From: an uncultured Collinsella sp.
GTDB lineage: Bacteria; Actinomycetota; Coriobacteriia; Coriobacteriales; Coriobacteriaceae
Direction: 5' to 3'
NCBI GenBank assembly: GCA_934654795.1
Contig: CAKUGT010000001.1
Span: 1-64,000 of the forward strand
Length of the DNA: 64,000 nt
Below the pieces are notes generated by a model. It was not told the DNA's origin and ran no database searches. It saw nothing but the letters and a program-made list of their open reading frames with translations. Positions 7,734 through 16,720 of this stretch are shown one piece after another (positions within the stretch are counted from its first letter, which is position 1; every line of letters starts with the position of its first letter). Made by a program: the position numbers and the translations under genes.

Positions 7734-8753
7734 ATGATGAAGCCCATGACGAAAAAGCTGCTGTTAGGAATTCCCACCGTGACGCTTTCGGCCGTGCTGG
7801 CGTGTTCGGTGGCCGGCTGTGGCGGTAGTGCTCCGAGCGGCTCGGCTGGCAGCTCGGGCGGCAGTGCTCCCGTAGAGAAGAAGGCCAAGGCCTATGAGTC
7901 GCAGACGGTCGAGGTGGCTGGCATAACCTATGAGTCGGTAGCCCACGGTACGTTCTATCGCGGCGACGCTAAGCTGCAGGACGGCTTTTACCTGCACGTC
8001 AAGATCACCAACAACAATGAAAAGAACAGGACGTTTAGCTCCTTTAACGTGCATGCTGCCCAGGGCGATCTTGAGGCAGGCGACCCGTTGTTTACTTCCG
8101 GCAAGGCGGCCGTGCTCGACTACGTTGCAAGTGAGGCTCCCGATGAGCTTCACGAGGGCATCGATCTTTCCAAGAGGCCAGATATCGGCCCGGGCGAGAC
8201 CGTTGAGTACGTGTATTTCTGGGCGCCCAAGACGGCGTACTACGGGCCCATCACTGTCGAGTTCGTAGACGCTTACGCCCCCGCCAAGAATCATGAGGCT
8301 ATGCACTTCGACACCACGGGATGCGAGACCAAGGAGTTCAGGGCGGCTGGCGGCGTGGCCGATTCTGGCGAGAAGGCAGATTTAACGGGCATCGATTGCG
8401 CATCGTACAGTATCGAGGCCGCCGATGGGTACACGCTGGATTCGTCCAACGAAGAGCACGAAAAGGCGGACTTCTTCCACGACGAGACTGGAGGACGCCT
8501 GCACATCAGCATCTTCCCGCGCTCGCCGGAGGAAGAGATTGCAAGCCTAGAGCAGGTCTATGAAGGCAAGGAGACGACAACCGACCAGGTCGAGTACAAC
8601 GGCATAACGTGGCTGCGCTTTACCGGTCCCGACAACGGCCATACGCTGTTTGCGACGGCTCCCGCAACGGGCGAGACCGTCCGCGTGTCGATTGGCTGGA
8701 AGATCGACTGGGATGCTGCCGTGCCCATGATGGAGGCGCTGAAGCTCAAGTAA
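7734..8753 (+). CDS. Secreted lipoprotein, DUF5067-like
   Basis: The start is the ATG at 7734, with AAAGGAG 8 bases upstream; the frame is open further upstream but has no ribosome site there. The 339-residue product begins MMKPMTKKLLLGIPTVTL and has a lipobox SVAGC, so it should be lipid-anchored outside the membrane. A Gly/Ser linker leads to a beta-rich domain (YESVAHGTFYRGDAKLQDGF onward) resembling the immunoglobulin-like DUF5067/DUF4352 group. A second domain from about residue 210 has no recognised identity. Neighbours are divergently placed topoisomerase genes and an XRE regulator, giving no functional hint. A clear terminator follows. Confidence 0.8.
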   Translation: MMKPMTKKLLLGIPTVTLSAVLACSVAGCGGSAPSGSAGSSGGSAPVEKKAKAYESQTVEVAGITYESVAHGTFYRGDAKLQDGFYLHVKITNNNEKNRTFSSFNVHAAQGDLEAGDPLFTSGKAAVLDYVASEAPDELHEGIDLSKRPDIGPGETVEYVYFWAPKTAYYGPITVEFVDAYAPAKNHEAMHFDTTGCETKEFRAAGGVADSGEKADLTGIDCASYSIEAADGYTLDSSNEEHEKADFFHDETGGRLHISIFPRSPEEEIASLEQVYEGKETTTDQVEYNGITWLRFTGPDNGHTLFATAPATGETVRVSIGWKIDWDAAVPMMEALKLK

Positions 8754-8782
8754 CGGATTGCGATTCCCACGTCAGGCGACTC

Positions 8783-8819
8783 AGGGCTGGCTTCGATTTA
8801 TCGGGGCCAGCCCTTTTTT
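8783..8819 (+). terminator. Rho-independent terminator
   Basis: AGGGCTGGC (8783-8791) pairs perfectly with GCCAGCCCT (8806-8814), followed by TTTTTT. It ends the lipoprotein transcript. Confidence 0.9.
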
Positions 8820-8882
8820 GGCGTGCGATGAGCAGGGCCAGTGCCTCGCGCGGTTTCGGGTGCAGCGGGGCACCGTGCGCGC

Positions 8883-8977
8883 AATGACAGACATGGTTTT
8901 CATAATGACAGATATAGTTGACATGCATTGATGGATGCAATATATTTCTGTCATGTTGCAACGGATATCTGTCCATT
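8883..8977 (+). promoter_or_regulatory. Promoter with four flanking operator half-sites
   Basis: A near-ideal sigma-70-type promoter is present: TTGACA at 8918-8923, a 17-bp spacer, TATATT at 8941-8946. AATGACAGA occurs at 8883-8891 and 8904-8912 in direct orientation. Inverted forms follow downstream at 8947-8954 (TCTGTCAT) and 8968-8977 (TCTGTCCATT). The half-sites bracket the core promoter, as expected for autoregulation by the XRE protein encoded just downstream. Confidence 0.75.
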
Positions 8978-8994
8978 ACTACGAAAGGAGCTCC

Positions 8995-9225
8995 ATGCCG
9001 GGCAAAAAGAACCTACGCATGAAGGCGGCGCGTGCGGCTGCTGGCCTTTCGCAAGCTGACTTAGCCGAGGCCGTGGGCGTTACGCGCCAGACCATCGGTC
9101 TGATCGAGGCGGGCGGCTACAATCCCACGCTCAACTTGTGCGTGGCAATTTGCAAAGCGCTGCGCGTCACGTTGAACGACTTGTTTTGGGAAGACGAGAC
9201 CGACGTCGACCCTAACGCTCTTTAG
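8995..9225 (+). CDS. XRE-family helix-turn-helix regulator
   Basis: A 76-residue protein made almost entirely of one Cro/CI-type helix-turn-helix (LSQADLAEAVGVTRQTIGLIEAGGYNPTLNLCVAICKAL). The end, VTLNDLFWEDE, is typical of small regulators paired with a membrane protein. The ATG at 8995 is preceded by AAAGGAG; an upstream in-frame ATG at 8935 lies inside the promoter spacer and is rejected. The next gene starts 8 bases after the stop, so they are co-transcribed. Binding to the TGACAGA half-sites around its own promoter is inferred. Confidence 0.88.
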   Translation: MPGKKNLRMKAARAAAGLSQADLAEAVGVTRQTIGLIEAGGYNPTLNLCVAICKALRVTLNDLFWEDETDVDPNAL

Positions 9226-9233
9226 GAGTCGCT

Positions 9234-9818
9234 ATGAAATTTGAAGATTTAAAGCTCGTGCAAAAGTGGCGCGAATATGCCGGTCCAAAGGATGAACGTC
9301 TGGAGGCTGAGAACGCGAAGATCTACAAGATTGGTTTCGTGCTGCTTTCGTTTGGCATGCTGATGATCTTTTTCTACCAGTTTATAGCTCGACAGGTTGC
9401 GTGGGTTCACAGCGACGCCTGTGAAATGCCGCATGTCTTTGCAACGCCGTTTGAGGCCGCTATGTATGTGTGGCTTGTTCTCGTGATGCTGATTTGTGCA
9501 GGACTGCAAACGCGGAAGGGCTATGTCGATACCAATCGTTTTGGGCAAACCGAGCATCTTCCTGTTGGATATTTCCTGCTTGTCAGCGGTCTTAGCGGCG
9601 CCGCGTTCGCGCTTGTTATTGCCGCAATGCGCTGTATCGCTGAGGCACAGATCGTACCGCTCGAAAGCGTCTTTTGGTTGGCGAATCTGGCTACGGGCGT
9701 GTTCTGCGGTGCGACGATTTTCATAGCCACATTTGCTGTCCTGTGCGCGACGTTTTTCACGGCGAAAAAACGTCGCGCCAAGCTCGAGGCAGAACTCGAC
9801 GACGCCGGCGATATCTAA
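9234..9818 (+). CDS. Four-helix membrane protein co-transcribed with XRE regulator
   Basis: A 194-residue protein with a charged N-terminal segment and four hydrophobic helices: IGFVLLSFGMLMIFFY, AMYVWLVLVMLICAGL, YFLLVSGLSGAAFALVIAAM and LATGVFCGATIFIATFAVL. It ends in a charged KKRRAKLEAELDD tail. The XRE-plus-small-membrane-protein arrangement is common in Gram-positives (DUF3169/DUF6773-like families), but the function is unknown. It follows the regulator by 8 bases and ends at a shared hairpin. Confidence 0.75.
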   Translation: MKFEDLKLVQKWREYAGPKDERLEAENAKIYKIGFVLLSFGMLMIFFYQFIARQVAWVHSDACEMPHVFATPFEAAMYVWLVLVMLICAGLQTRKGYVDTNRFGQTEHLPVGYFLLVSGLSGAAFALVIAAMRCIAEAQIVPLESVFWLANLATGVFCGATIFIATFAVLCATFFTAKKRRAKLEAELDDAGDI

Positions 9819-9823
9819 TGCGC

Positions 9824-9859
9824 AAGGGGCTGACTCTGGGTTATCAGAGCCAACCCCTT
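9824..9859. terminator. Bidirectional terminator-like hairpin
   Basis: AAGGGG...CTCTG pairs with CAGAG...CCCCTT with two mismatches, between the convergent membrane-protein (+) and surface-protein (-) genes. T-runs are weak on both sides. Confidence 0.5.
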
Positions 9860-9906
9860 ATGTGCTCGACGAACAGGGTCAACGCCGCTCGCAAAAGCGC
9901 TGAGAG

Positions 9907-12900
9907 CTAGCGGGACTCATCCGTTCCGGCTTCATCGGTGTCGCTACGCTCGAGTGCGGTGCGGCGGGCGCTGTAGGCGACGAGGCCGGCTCCGGCTGCG
10001 GCGAGTGCTGCTGCGGCTGCCGTCAGGGGGATATTGCTGTCACCCGTTCCAGCAAGCGCGCCTGCTTTTCCGGAGCTCTTGTTATTGTCGTGGCCCTTGC
10101 CGCTGCCAGAGCCGCTTCCGCCGGAGCTGCCTCCCGTGCCGGAACCGCCGCCGCTCGAGCCGCCATCACCGTCGACCGTCATCGGTGCGTCGTGGAGTCC
10201 CGTCGTATCCGCGTTGCTGCTTACGCCTACCAGCACCTCTGCACGTTCGCATGACGCGTCGGGAATGTGGAGCTCGTGCAGCACGGCGCCCAGCGCGGAG
10301 TTTGCGCCCGGTCGAATCTCTTCGAGCGTCACGGGATCGAGCGCCACCAGATCACGCGCTTTCGCATACAGCGTTACGCGTTTGCCCACTTCATCGCTCC
10401 AACTCTCGGGGATGGCGAAGCTCATGCGGAACTGTGCCGTGCAGCCCGGTGCCAGCACGGCGTTGCCGTTGTCGGCTACCAGCGGGTGCGTTGCAAAACG
10501 CGCGCCCAGCGTCTCGAGTGCGTACTTCACGTGTGCCATATCGTTGGCCGAACCATCCTCGGCAAGCTCTGGATCATAGATCGATGCCATGCGTGCGTTC
10601 GCTCCGAACCCGATGGATGCGCTGGAGAACGGCTGGTTAGAGCCCTCTCGGTACAGATCGATCGTACCGGCGGTCAGCAAGGTGTTGCCGTCGTTTCGCA
10701 CCGTGACCATGAAGGATTCGCCTGCTGCTCCGGGCACCACCGCGCCCGAGGTAGCGACCGCACCCGTCGGAGTGGCGCACGCTACCAGGGGCACTTCGAT
10801 GCCGTGCAGTTCTGCCTTGCTCTGCTCGGCACTCACAATGTGCGTGGCGAGCGCCGAGAGCATGCCGCCCGAGGTCAAAAACGTCGTTATCTGATCGACG
10901 GGGTGGTCGAGCTCACACATCACGAACGGTTCTGTGAACAGATCGCGTTCCAAGGTGCTGGCGAAGATGCGGAAGTGCTTGCCCATCACCGCTACCGGGT
11001 TGCCTTCTTCGTCGTAGGTCTGTCCCACCTTGCCGTCGGTGTTCTCTACGTACATCAAGCACCGGCCGTTGTTGCTCGCGCTGAACGACGCCGGGCCACA
11101 GCCCGCGGCGCCCACGGGCTCCGATGCAAATGCCGTCGCGCCTCGTGTCCAAGTAATATGCTGCAGCTGCTCGTTGACGGTAGCCAAAAAGCCCGTGTGC
11201 TGCGGCCACGGCACCGCGTGGGGCACTGTGGCATCTGGCGACATAACGCCCCAACCCGCGATGGACTGGCCGATCACGGCGTACGATGCGCAACCGCAGC
11301 CGTCTGCGGTTTCGTATGCAACGGGCACCACCATTTTGCCGCTGACGTTCTCGGGCGCGCCCAGCTCGATGCTCGACGGTGCCTGCGGAAAGCGAAGAAC
11401 CTGACGGAACGTAAGGCTGTCGCCCAAATCGTCCGACCACAGGGTAAAGCATTCCAGCGCAACCTCTGCCTCGGTTCCGAGCGCCTTTTCTGCGGTGGCA
11501 CCGCGGCGGTGGAGATAGGCGCCCGACAGACGTCCGTCGACAAGCGTCTTGCCTACTGTGATATGCGGACATTGCAGGCAATGGTAGCCGTCCTCCTGCA
11601 GGCGGCCGCGCGAGATGCTGCGCCACGACGTGTGCGATACCACGCGAACTTCGCTATTACTGATGTGCAGGCGCACAACGGACAGTATGCCGGCTGTGCT
11701 TGCCGTATCGAACCGGGTTGCGTCGCCTTCGGGGCGCTCTCCCGAGATCAGCAATACGTAGGCGTCTTGGTTTTCTCTCCCGTCCGTATATTCCACCACG
11801 TCGAAGTCGTAATCGAACGTGCCGCCACGCTCCACGTCGCCCTCGCCAAAGCCCAGGGGGAAGTCGACCGGCATGGGCGCGGACCACGCGCCGTTTGCCT
11901 TCGTGTGTACCACCAGGCGCGAGCGGCCATCCTCGCCGTAGCGTACCGAAGCGATACGGAACAGGCATTCAACGCCGGCTATCTCCGCAAACTTCATGTG
12001 GGCTTCGCTGAGCACGCCGTGGAAGAGTACGTTGTCGCTCGAGGGCTTTATACCGCCCCGCTCGTCCTCCGACACGCCGGCAGAATTGGCGTTTGGGTCC
12101 GCAACGGCATTCGTCGCCTGCCTGATATAGGTGTACTTATACATCGGCGCGGCGTTTTCGTCATTCTCCATCAGAGCGTGGACGAAATGCTCGACCTGCC
12201 CCGTGTCATCGCTCTCTGCATCCGCGTCGAGCTCAATACGCGTGACCGCTTGCTCCCAATCGCGCACGGCCGGCGCGACGTTTGCGGCGGTGGCTGCAAC
12301 TTCGGCGCATGCGAGCAGCTCGGCATTGGTGACGATGGTGGCCGACGCGATAAACTTCGGCACGCCGCCCGACTCGGCATTGCCGGTCGCGCCAAAGCAG
12401 GCATCCAGCGTATATGGCGTGTCTCCGCCCAGTGCCAGCTCAGAATGCTGGCGCACATACTGGTTGCCGTTGTTGACCGACATATTCCACGAATCGAGGA
12501 GCGTGGGCCACGACCCCGACCAGGCCTTGGTGGTCCACTTGAACATGACAAACTGGAGCATCACGTCGACGTCGACGTCTGCGCCCACGCGCAGTCGCGG
12601 AAGCTGGTGGCCATCCGCCTTCTCGTAGCCAATGAACAGCGTGAGGGATGCGGCACCGCGCACGGCGGACGATGCGACGCCCGCAACGCCGGCTCCAAAG
12701 GTGACGGCAAGTCCGATCTGGATGGTGAACGAGCCCGACGTGTTGGAATAGTCGAGCGAAATGTTCTTGAAAAACGCTGCGCCGCTGCCGTGCGTGTGGG
12801 CACCCACGGCGAGCGCCAGCTTCGCCAGCACCCAGGGGTTGACGTTCAGGAAAAAGGGCACCGGTCCTAAGGTGAACTGCTCGGTCCAGTTGAGGTCGGT

Positions 12901-14274
12901 TCTTACCTGGAAGAGGGCCTTAATATTGCCGTATGCGGGGTCGTTGTTGTCACCCCAGGTTTTGCCCACCCAATCGTAGGCGAGTGAGCCGTACAGCTGT
13001 GTGGCGATATCCATCGTGAACAGCGGCGTGCAATGGTGGCGAAGGAGCTTGGTGTTTCTTGGATCGGTGCCCGAACCGGCGCTCATCCTCTTGTACTGAT
13101 TCCACTTCCCCTCCATCTCGTCGAGGTAGCGGTTTGCCTGCTTGGCACCCGACTCACGCGGCGATTTCTTCCAGTATTCCGGATCAGGGTTGCCCGAATC
13201 GTTCATATAGCTGGCTGGTTTGTATCCTCCGCCAAACAGCACGTATCCAGCAAACGAGAAATCGAACAAAATGGGGAACGAAGGCATCCAGCACGTGAAC
13301 TTATTGCCGCCGATGCCGGGAAACGCCGCTGGGAAATCAAACGGAGTGACCTCTTGGTCCATGGTAGTGGGGACGATAGTGGTCGAGCCCGATTCCGCCT
13401 TTGCGGCCGGCGCGGTGACAACGGCCATGGGGGAGGAGAGCGTGTAGGTCTTGCCCTGGTAGTCGAGGACAAAGCGCAACTTGCATCCTTCCTCCAGAAG
13501 GCCCGAAGCTGCATCGAGGAACGTGTCTTCGAGCGTGAACGTCGCCAGATTATCCGCGCCCGATGCGCTGGCCTTGACTTGGCCAATCTGCGTGACGGTT
13601 TCGGGTGAGCTGCCCGCGGCAGGCGTCACTTTGTTGATGCGCAGCGTTGCCTGTCCACCCTGTGGCAGATGTGCCTGCACGGTAAAGGCGTGCGTGTTGG
13701 GCTGGTCGTTTGCCGTGTCGTCCTTCGGCAATGCCATGAACGTGGCTTCAGCGTACTGGATGTCCCATTCGTCGAACGTGAGCTGGCGGAAGTACGGCTC
13801 GCCGTCGGAAAGCGGACGCGTGGGCGCGGTTATGGCGGTGCCGCCCTGGATACGCGCAAGGGGAATCTCGACATCACGGTAGCCCACCATGCTAATGGAG
13901 ATGCCGCCGTTAAAGTCGTACGCGTCGAGAAGCGTCGCCTCGTCCACGTAGCCTTCCGAAAGCGGAGCGACCTCAAAGATGGCCGTGCCCTCGTCGTCGG
14001 TCGTGGCGGTGAGCTGCTTGCCCGCGGCATAACGCGACGCGAGCGTGACCTGGGCACCCATGATGGGCGTATTCTTGTTGGCGACGTCGACCACGACCAC
14101 ACCGAACATGGTGCGCGAGAGAACGAGCACCCTGAAGGGGTCTTTTTCGTCGGCATAGGCTTCGGTGGGCGCGAACGGCAATATGAAGGCGTTTGCGCTT
14201 CCCGGCACGCGCGGCAACATAATGCTCGCTAACGAGGACGCTCCGGCAACAAGTAACGAACGGCGATCAAGCAT
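9907..14274 (-). CDS. Large secreted cell-surface protein with degenerate sorting signal
   Basis: The start chosen is the ATG at 14274 (MLDRRSLLVAGASSLASIML), with GGGAG upstream; the frame continues upstream without a signal sequence. The 1455-residue product has a twin-arginine-like signal peptide (RRSLLVAGA) and early beta-sandwich segments (VVVVDVANKNTPIMGAQVTLASRY, a carboxypeptidase-regulatory or Cna-B-like fold). A long body with many Asp/Asn/Gly turns follows. Near the end are a Gly/Ser-rich linker, LAGTGD, a hydrophobic stretch and SARRT. This is the layout of an LPXTG anchor with Ala in place of Pro, so sortase recognition is uncertain. It is preceded on the same strand by a LuxR-type regulator. 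No enzymatic motif was recognised. Confidence 0.78.
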   Translation of the reverse strand: MLDRRSLLVAGASSLASIMLPRVPGSANAFILPFAPTEAYADEKDPFRVLVLSRTMFGVVVVDVANKNTPIMGAQVTLASRYAAGKQLTATTDDEGTAIFEVAPLSEGYVDEATLLDAYDFNGGISISMVGYRDVEIPLARIQGGTAITAPTRPLSDGEPYFRQLTFDEWDIQYAEATFMALPKDDTANDQPNTHAFTVQAHLPQGGQATLRINKVTPAAGSSPETVTQIGQVKASASGADNLATFTLEDTFLDAASGLLEEGCKLRFVLDYQGKTYTLSSPMAVVTAPAAKAESGSTTIVPTTMDQEVTPFDFPAAFPGIGGNKFTCWMPSFPILFDFSFAGYVLFGGGYKPASYMNDSGNPDPEYWKKSPRESGAKQANRYLDEMEGKWNQYKRMSAGSGTDPRNTKLLRHHCTPLFTMDIATQLYGSLAYDWVGKTWGDNNDPAYGNIKALFQVRTDLNWTEQFTLGPVPFFLNVNPWVLAKLALAVGAHTHGSGAAFFKNISLDYSNTSGSFTIQIGLAVTFGAGVAGVASSAVRGAASLTLFIGYEKADGHQLPRLRVGADVDVDVMLQFVMFKWTTKAWSGSWPTLLDSWNMSVNNGNQYVRQHSELALGGDTPYTLDACFGATGNAESGGVPKFIASATIVTNAELLACAEVAATAANVAPAVRDWEQAVTRIELDADAESDDTGQVEHFVHALMENDENAAPMYKYTYIRQATNAVADPNANSAGVSEDERGGIKPSSDNVLFHGVLSEAHMKFAEIAGVECLFRIASVRYGEDGRSRLVVHTKANGAWSAPMPVDFPLGFGEGDVERGGTFDYDFDVVEYTDGRENQDAYVLLISGERPEGDATRFDTASTAGILSVVRLHISNSEVRVVSHTSWRSISRGRLQEDGYHCLQCPHITVGKTLVDGRLSGAYLHRRGATAEKALGTEAEVALECFTLWSDDLGDSLTFRQVLRFPQAPSSIELGAPENVSGKMVVPVAYETADGCGCASYAVIGQSIAGWGVMSPDATVPHAVPWPQHTGFLATVNEQLQHITWTRGATAFASEPVGAAGCGPASFSASNNGRCLMYVENTDGKVGQTYDEEGNPVAVMGKHFRIFASTLERDLFTEPFVMCELDHPVDQITTFLTSGGMLSALATHIVSAEQSKAELHGIEVPLVACATPTGAVATSGAVVPGAAGESFMVTVRNDGNTLLTAGTIDLYREGSNQPFSSASIGFGANARMASIYDPELAEDGSANDMAHVKYALETLGARFATHPLVADNGNAVLAPGCTAQFRMSFAIPESWSDEVGKRVTLYAKARDLVALDPVTLEEIRPGANSALGAVLHELHIPDASCERAEVLVGVSSNADTTGLHDAPMTVDGDGGSSGGGSGTGGSSGGSGSGSGKGHDNNKSSGKAGALAGTGDSNIPLTAAAAALAAAGAGLVAYSARRTALERSDTDEAGTDESR

Positions 14275-14429
14275 CTTGGGCTCCCATCCCGCAAGTATCG
14301 GTGGAAATAATCCAATTTTGCGAGAAGGCGCCCCGTAGCGGTAGTGCCGTTCAAGGGTCAAAATGTCCAAATTGATCGAGCGAAGCGCCGGGTTCCGGAA
14401 TGCGTTCGATGCGCTTGGCAGTCCGGTCG

Positions 14430-15434
14430 CTAACGCAACATATGCGCGACCAGTTCGGTGCGCGTGCCGATGCCAAGCTTTGCGTATACGCCGGATAGGC
14501 GGTTTTTGACGGTGCCCGACGATACTCCCATATGGCGTGCGATTTCGGCGTTGGTCCACCCACGACAGGCGAGCATGGCCATGGTGAATTCCGTGGTCGT
14601 TAGATCGTCGGCGACGTCCTCGCCCGAATCGGGGTTGTGGATGCGCCGCCAGCCGTAGCTGAATCGATACGTAATCTCGATGATGCGCGCGAAGTCGTCA
14701 GGGTATTGCGTTTTTAGGCACGCCTCGATAAGCCCCTGTAATAGGCCGTGGTGCTCGCCGATGAGCTCGATAAGGCCGTCGGGACGCGCAATGTTCCAAG
14801 CGGTTCCGAAGTGTGCCTTTGCGGTGTCGATGTCCTTGAGGCTCATGCATGCCATGGAAGCTGCCAAGTGCAGGAACAGCTCCGAAATGGGATAACTTCC
14901 CTGTTTCATGATCAGGGCGTTTTCCGCCATGCCCAGGCTGCGTCCGTATTCGCCGCGCAGATACAAGGCGTGCGCCATCACGTAGCTGGCGAACAGGCGC
15001 AGGCCTTCGGGCAGATGCGCCGCAAGTGGATAAAACTCTTCGGCGGAATACGGGGAAGGCAAGTGCAGCAGGACGCTCGCGGCCGAGGCGAACAGGATAT
15101 GCGTGGCGTGGACGGCGGGCGATTCCTCGTCAGCCGGCGTATCGAGGATGCCAGCAAGGCACCGGCGGGCGTCGGCGATACGGTTGAGCGACAGGCTGGC
15201 GTATCCGCAGATAAAGCATGCGGAATAGCGCAGTGCGGGATCGGTGGCGTCAAGATAGGGGCGCGCCGTCTTGGCAGCGAGGGTGGCCTGTCCGCGAAAG
15301 TACAGCGCTTCTGCCGTGGCAATGGTGCGCGAATCGAGGTCGGAAATGTCTGCAACCGCAGCGTCAATCTGCCCCGGCACAAAGGCGGTGCACATCAACG
15401 GCATGGGAACGCATGGGTAGCCATCGCAGTCCAT
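14430..15434 (-). CDS. LuxR-type transcriptional regulator
   Basis: A 334-residue protein with a C-terminal GerE/LuxR helix-turn-helix (TTTEFTMAMLACRGWTNAEIARHMGVSSGTVKNRL...KLGIGTRTELVAHML). The alpha-helical N-terminal two thirds look like TPR-type repeats (AEALYFRGQATLAAKTARPYL, YVMAHALYLRGEYGRSLGMAENAL). No receiver or P-loop is visible. The ATG at 15434 has GGGAG 7 bases upstream; a TTG at 15470 with AGGAG is an alternative start. It is transcribed toward the large surface-protein gene 155 bp downstream and probably controls it. Confidence 0.8.
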   Translation of the reverse strand: MDCDGYPCVPMPLMCTAFVPGQIDAAVADISDLDSRTIATAEALYFRGQATLAAKTARPYLDATDPALRYSACFICGYASLSLNRIADARRCLAGILDTPADEESPAVHATHILFASAASVLLHLPSPYSAEEFYPLAAHLPEGLRLFASYVMAHALYLRGEYGRSLGMAENALIMKQGSYPISELFLHLAASMACMSLKDIDTAKAHFGTAWNIARPDGLIELIGEHHGLLQGLIEACLKTQYPDDFARIIEITYRFSYGWRRIHNPDSGEDVADDLTTTEFTMAMLACRGWTNAEIARHMGVSSGTVKNRLSGVYAKLGIGTRTELVAHMLR

Positions 15435-15708
15435 CTTCCATCTCCCAACAGCTGGCAACAATAGCAGCAATTGTACTCCTGTTGCTCGGAACTGGAATTT
15501 GTGGGTATCGCCTGCGATTATGCCGAACGTATAAAGGAAGACTAGCGGCTCTCTTGAACCCGAGGTCGAAGGGGGTGCTGTACAAGGCGAATGGGGCCGA
15601 GTGGAAGTGGATCAAAAGAGCGTTACTTGATGTTTCATGCATAATGCCAACCGCCCCGCGACATCACGTTCGCAGCGCGCGGGGATCGGAGAATCTTCAC
15701 GATGGTAG

Positions 15709-15754
15709 TTGACGCCTAATACCTTGCATCGTATAGTGTGTATAGCACAGTATA
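15709..15754 (+). promoter_or_regulatory. PadR-operon promoter and overlapping operator
   Basis: TTGACG at 15709-15714, a 17-bp spacer and TATAGT at 15732-15737 form a strong promoter. TATAGTGTG-N5-CACAGTATA (15732-15754), one mismatch from a perfect dyad, overlaps the -10 box and suits repression by the PadR protein encoded 20 bp downstream. The rest of the gap 15435-15708 holds no visible gene. Confidence 0.75.
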
Positions 15755-15774
15755 TGACGAGAGGAGGTGTGCGG

Positions 15775-16095
15775 ATGGAGGCCCAGATGAAGCGCGGCTT
15801 CCTGGAGGCCTGCGTGCTCGCGGCCATTTCCGGCGAGGAGTCCTACGGCTACCAGATCGTGAAGGACGTGCCGACGAGCATGGGGCTCACGGAGTCGACG
15901 CTCTACCCGCTGCTCAAGCGCCTGGAGAAGGCCGGGTGCATCACGGCGCGCTCCGCCGAGCACAACGGGCGGCTGCGCCGGTACTACCGCATCACGGACG
16001 ATGGGCGTGCGCGCATCGAGGAGTTCCTGGCCGAGTGGCCGTCCGTACGGGAGATTTACGCATACGTTGAGGGGGCGCACCATGACGCGCGATGA
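15775..16095 (+). CDS. PadR-family transcriptional regulator
   Basis: A 106-residue winged-helix protein (MKRGFLEACVLAAISGEESYGYQIV, then STLYPLLKRLEKAGCITA and a GRLRRYYRIT wing), typical PadR length. GAGGAGGT precedes the ATG at 15775. It overlaps the next gene by 14 bases. PadR followed by DUF1700 and DUF4097-type proteins is a common Gram-positive envelope-stress style cassette. From here to about 17.3 kb third codon positions are almost all G or C, more extreme than flanking genes, which suggests transfer from another high-GC relative. Confidence 0.9.
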   Translation: MEAQMKRGFLEACVLAAISGEESYGYQIVKDVPTSMGLTESTLYPLLKRLEKAGCITARSAEHNGRLRRYYRITDDGRARIEEFLAEWPSVREIYAYVEGAHHDAR

Positions 16096-16705
16096 GTTTC
16101 TGGGCCGGTTGGGCGAGCTGCTCGCCTGCCTGCCGGCCGAGCAGGTGGAGGAGACCAAGGCGTTCTACGCGGAGGCCATCGCCGACCGCATGGAGGACGA
16201 TATGAGCGAGGAGGAGGCCGTGGCCGCCATGGGCGCGCCCGGCGAGGTGGCGGAGGCCACGCTCGACGACCTGCCCGCCGTGCCGCGCGCGATCGCGAGG
16301 ACGCGCCGGCGCAGCACCGCGCTGCTGTGGGTGCTGACCATCGTGGGCTCCCCGGTGTGGGTGCCGCTGCTCGCCGCCTTCGCCGCCGTGGCCGTCACGG
16401 TCTATATCTGCATCTGGGTGCTGGCGCTCTGCGTGTGGATCGTCGCGGCGGCACTCGGGGGCGCGGGCGTAGTTGGGCTCCTGCTTGCCGTAAGCGGCGT
16501 CACCATCGGCCACTTCCCGTACGCCCTCGCCTCGGCGGGCGTGGGGCTCGGCCTCGTCGGCGTGGCGCTCTTCGTTGGTGCTGGCGCTTGGGCCGCCTCA
16601 AAACAAATTGCGCGCCTCTCGGCGCTCTGGGCGAGGAAGGCCGCCTCGCCCTTCTGGAAGGGTAAGGGCGAGAAGGGCGGCGCTGCCGCGCATCTTGCGG
16701 CGTAG
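16082..16705 (+). CDS. DUF1700 (HAAS-type) membrane protein
   Basis: The ATG at 16082 overlaps the PadR stop. The 207-residue protein has the N-terminal helical signature MTRDEFLGRLGELLACLP...EETKAFYAEAIADRMED, then EEEAVAAMGAPGEVA, which is diagnostic of this family. Three or four membrane helices follow (LLWVLTIVGSPVWVPLLAAF, ICIWVLALCVWIVAAALGG, a Gly-rich helix near residue 150). These proteins sit with PadR regulators and DUF4097 proteins; their function is not established. Confidence 0.85.
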   Translation: MTRDEFLGRLGELLACLPAEQVEETKAFYAEAIADRMEDDMSEEEAVAAMGAPGEVAEATLDDLPAVPRAIARTRRRSTALLWVLTIVGSPVWVPLLAAFAAVAVTVYICIWVLALCVWIVAAALGGAGVVGLLLAVSGVTIGHFPYALASAGVGLGLVGVALFVGAGAWAASKQIARLSALWARKAASPFWKGKGEKGGAAAHLAA

Positions 16706-16720
16706 AAAGGAGCGAGTACC

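Noticed and set aside
10267-12870. An 867-residue open frame on the + strand opposite the surface-protein gene.
   Set aside because: His/Arg/Cys-rich translation, no ribosome site, and it lies wholly inside a well-supported gene; it is a shadow of high-GC codons.
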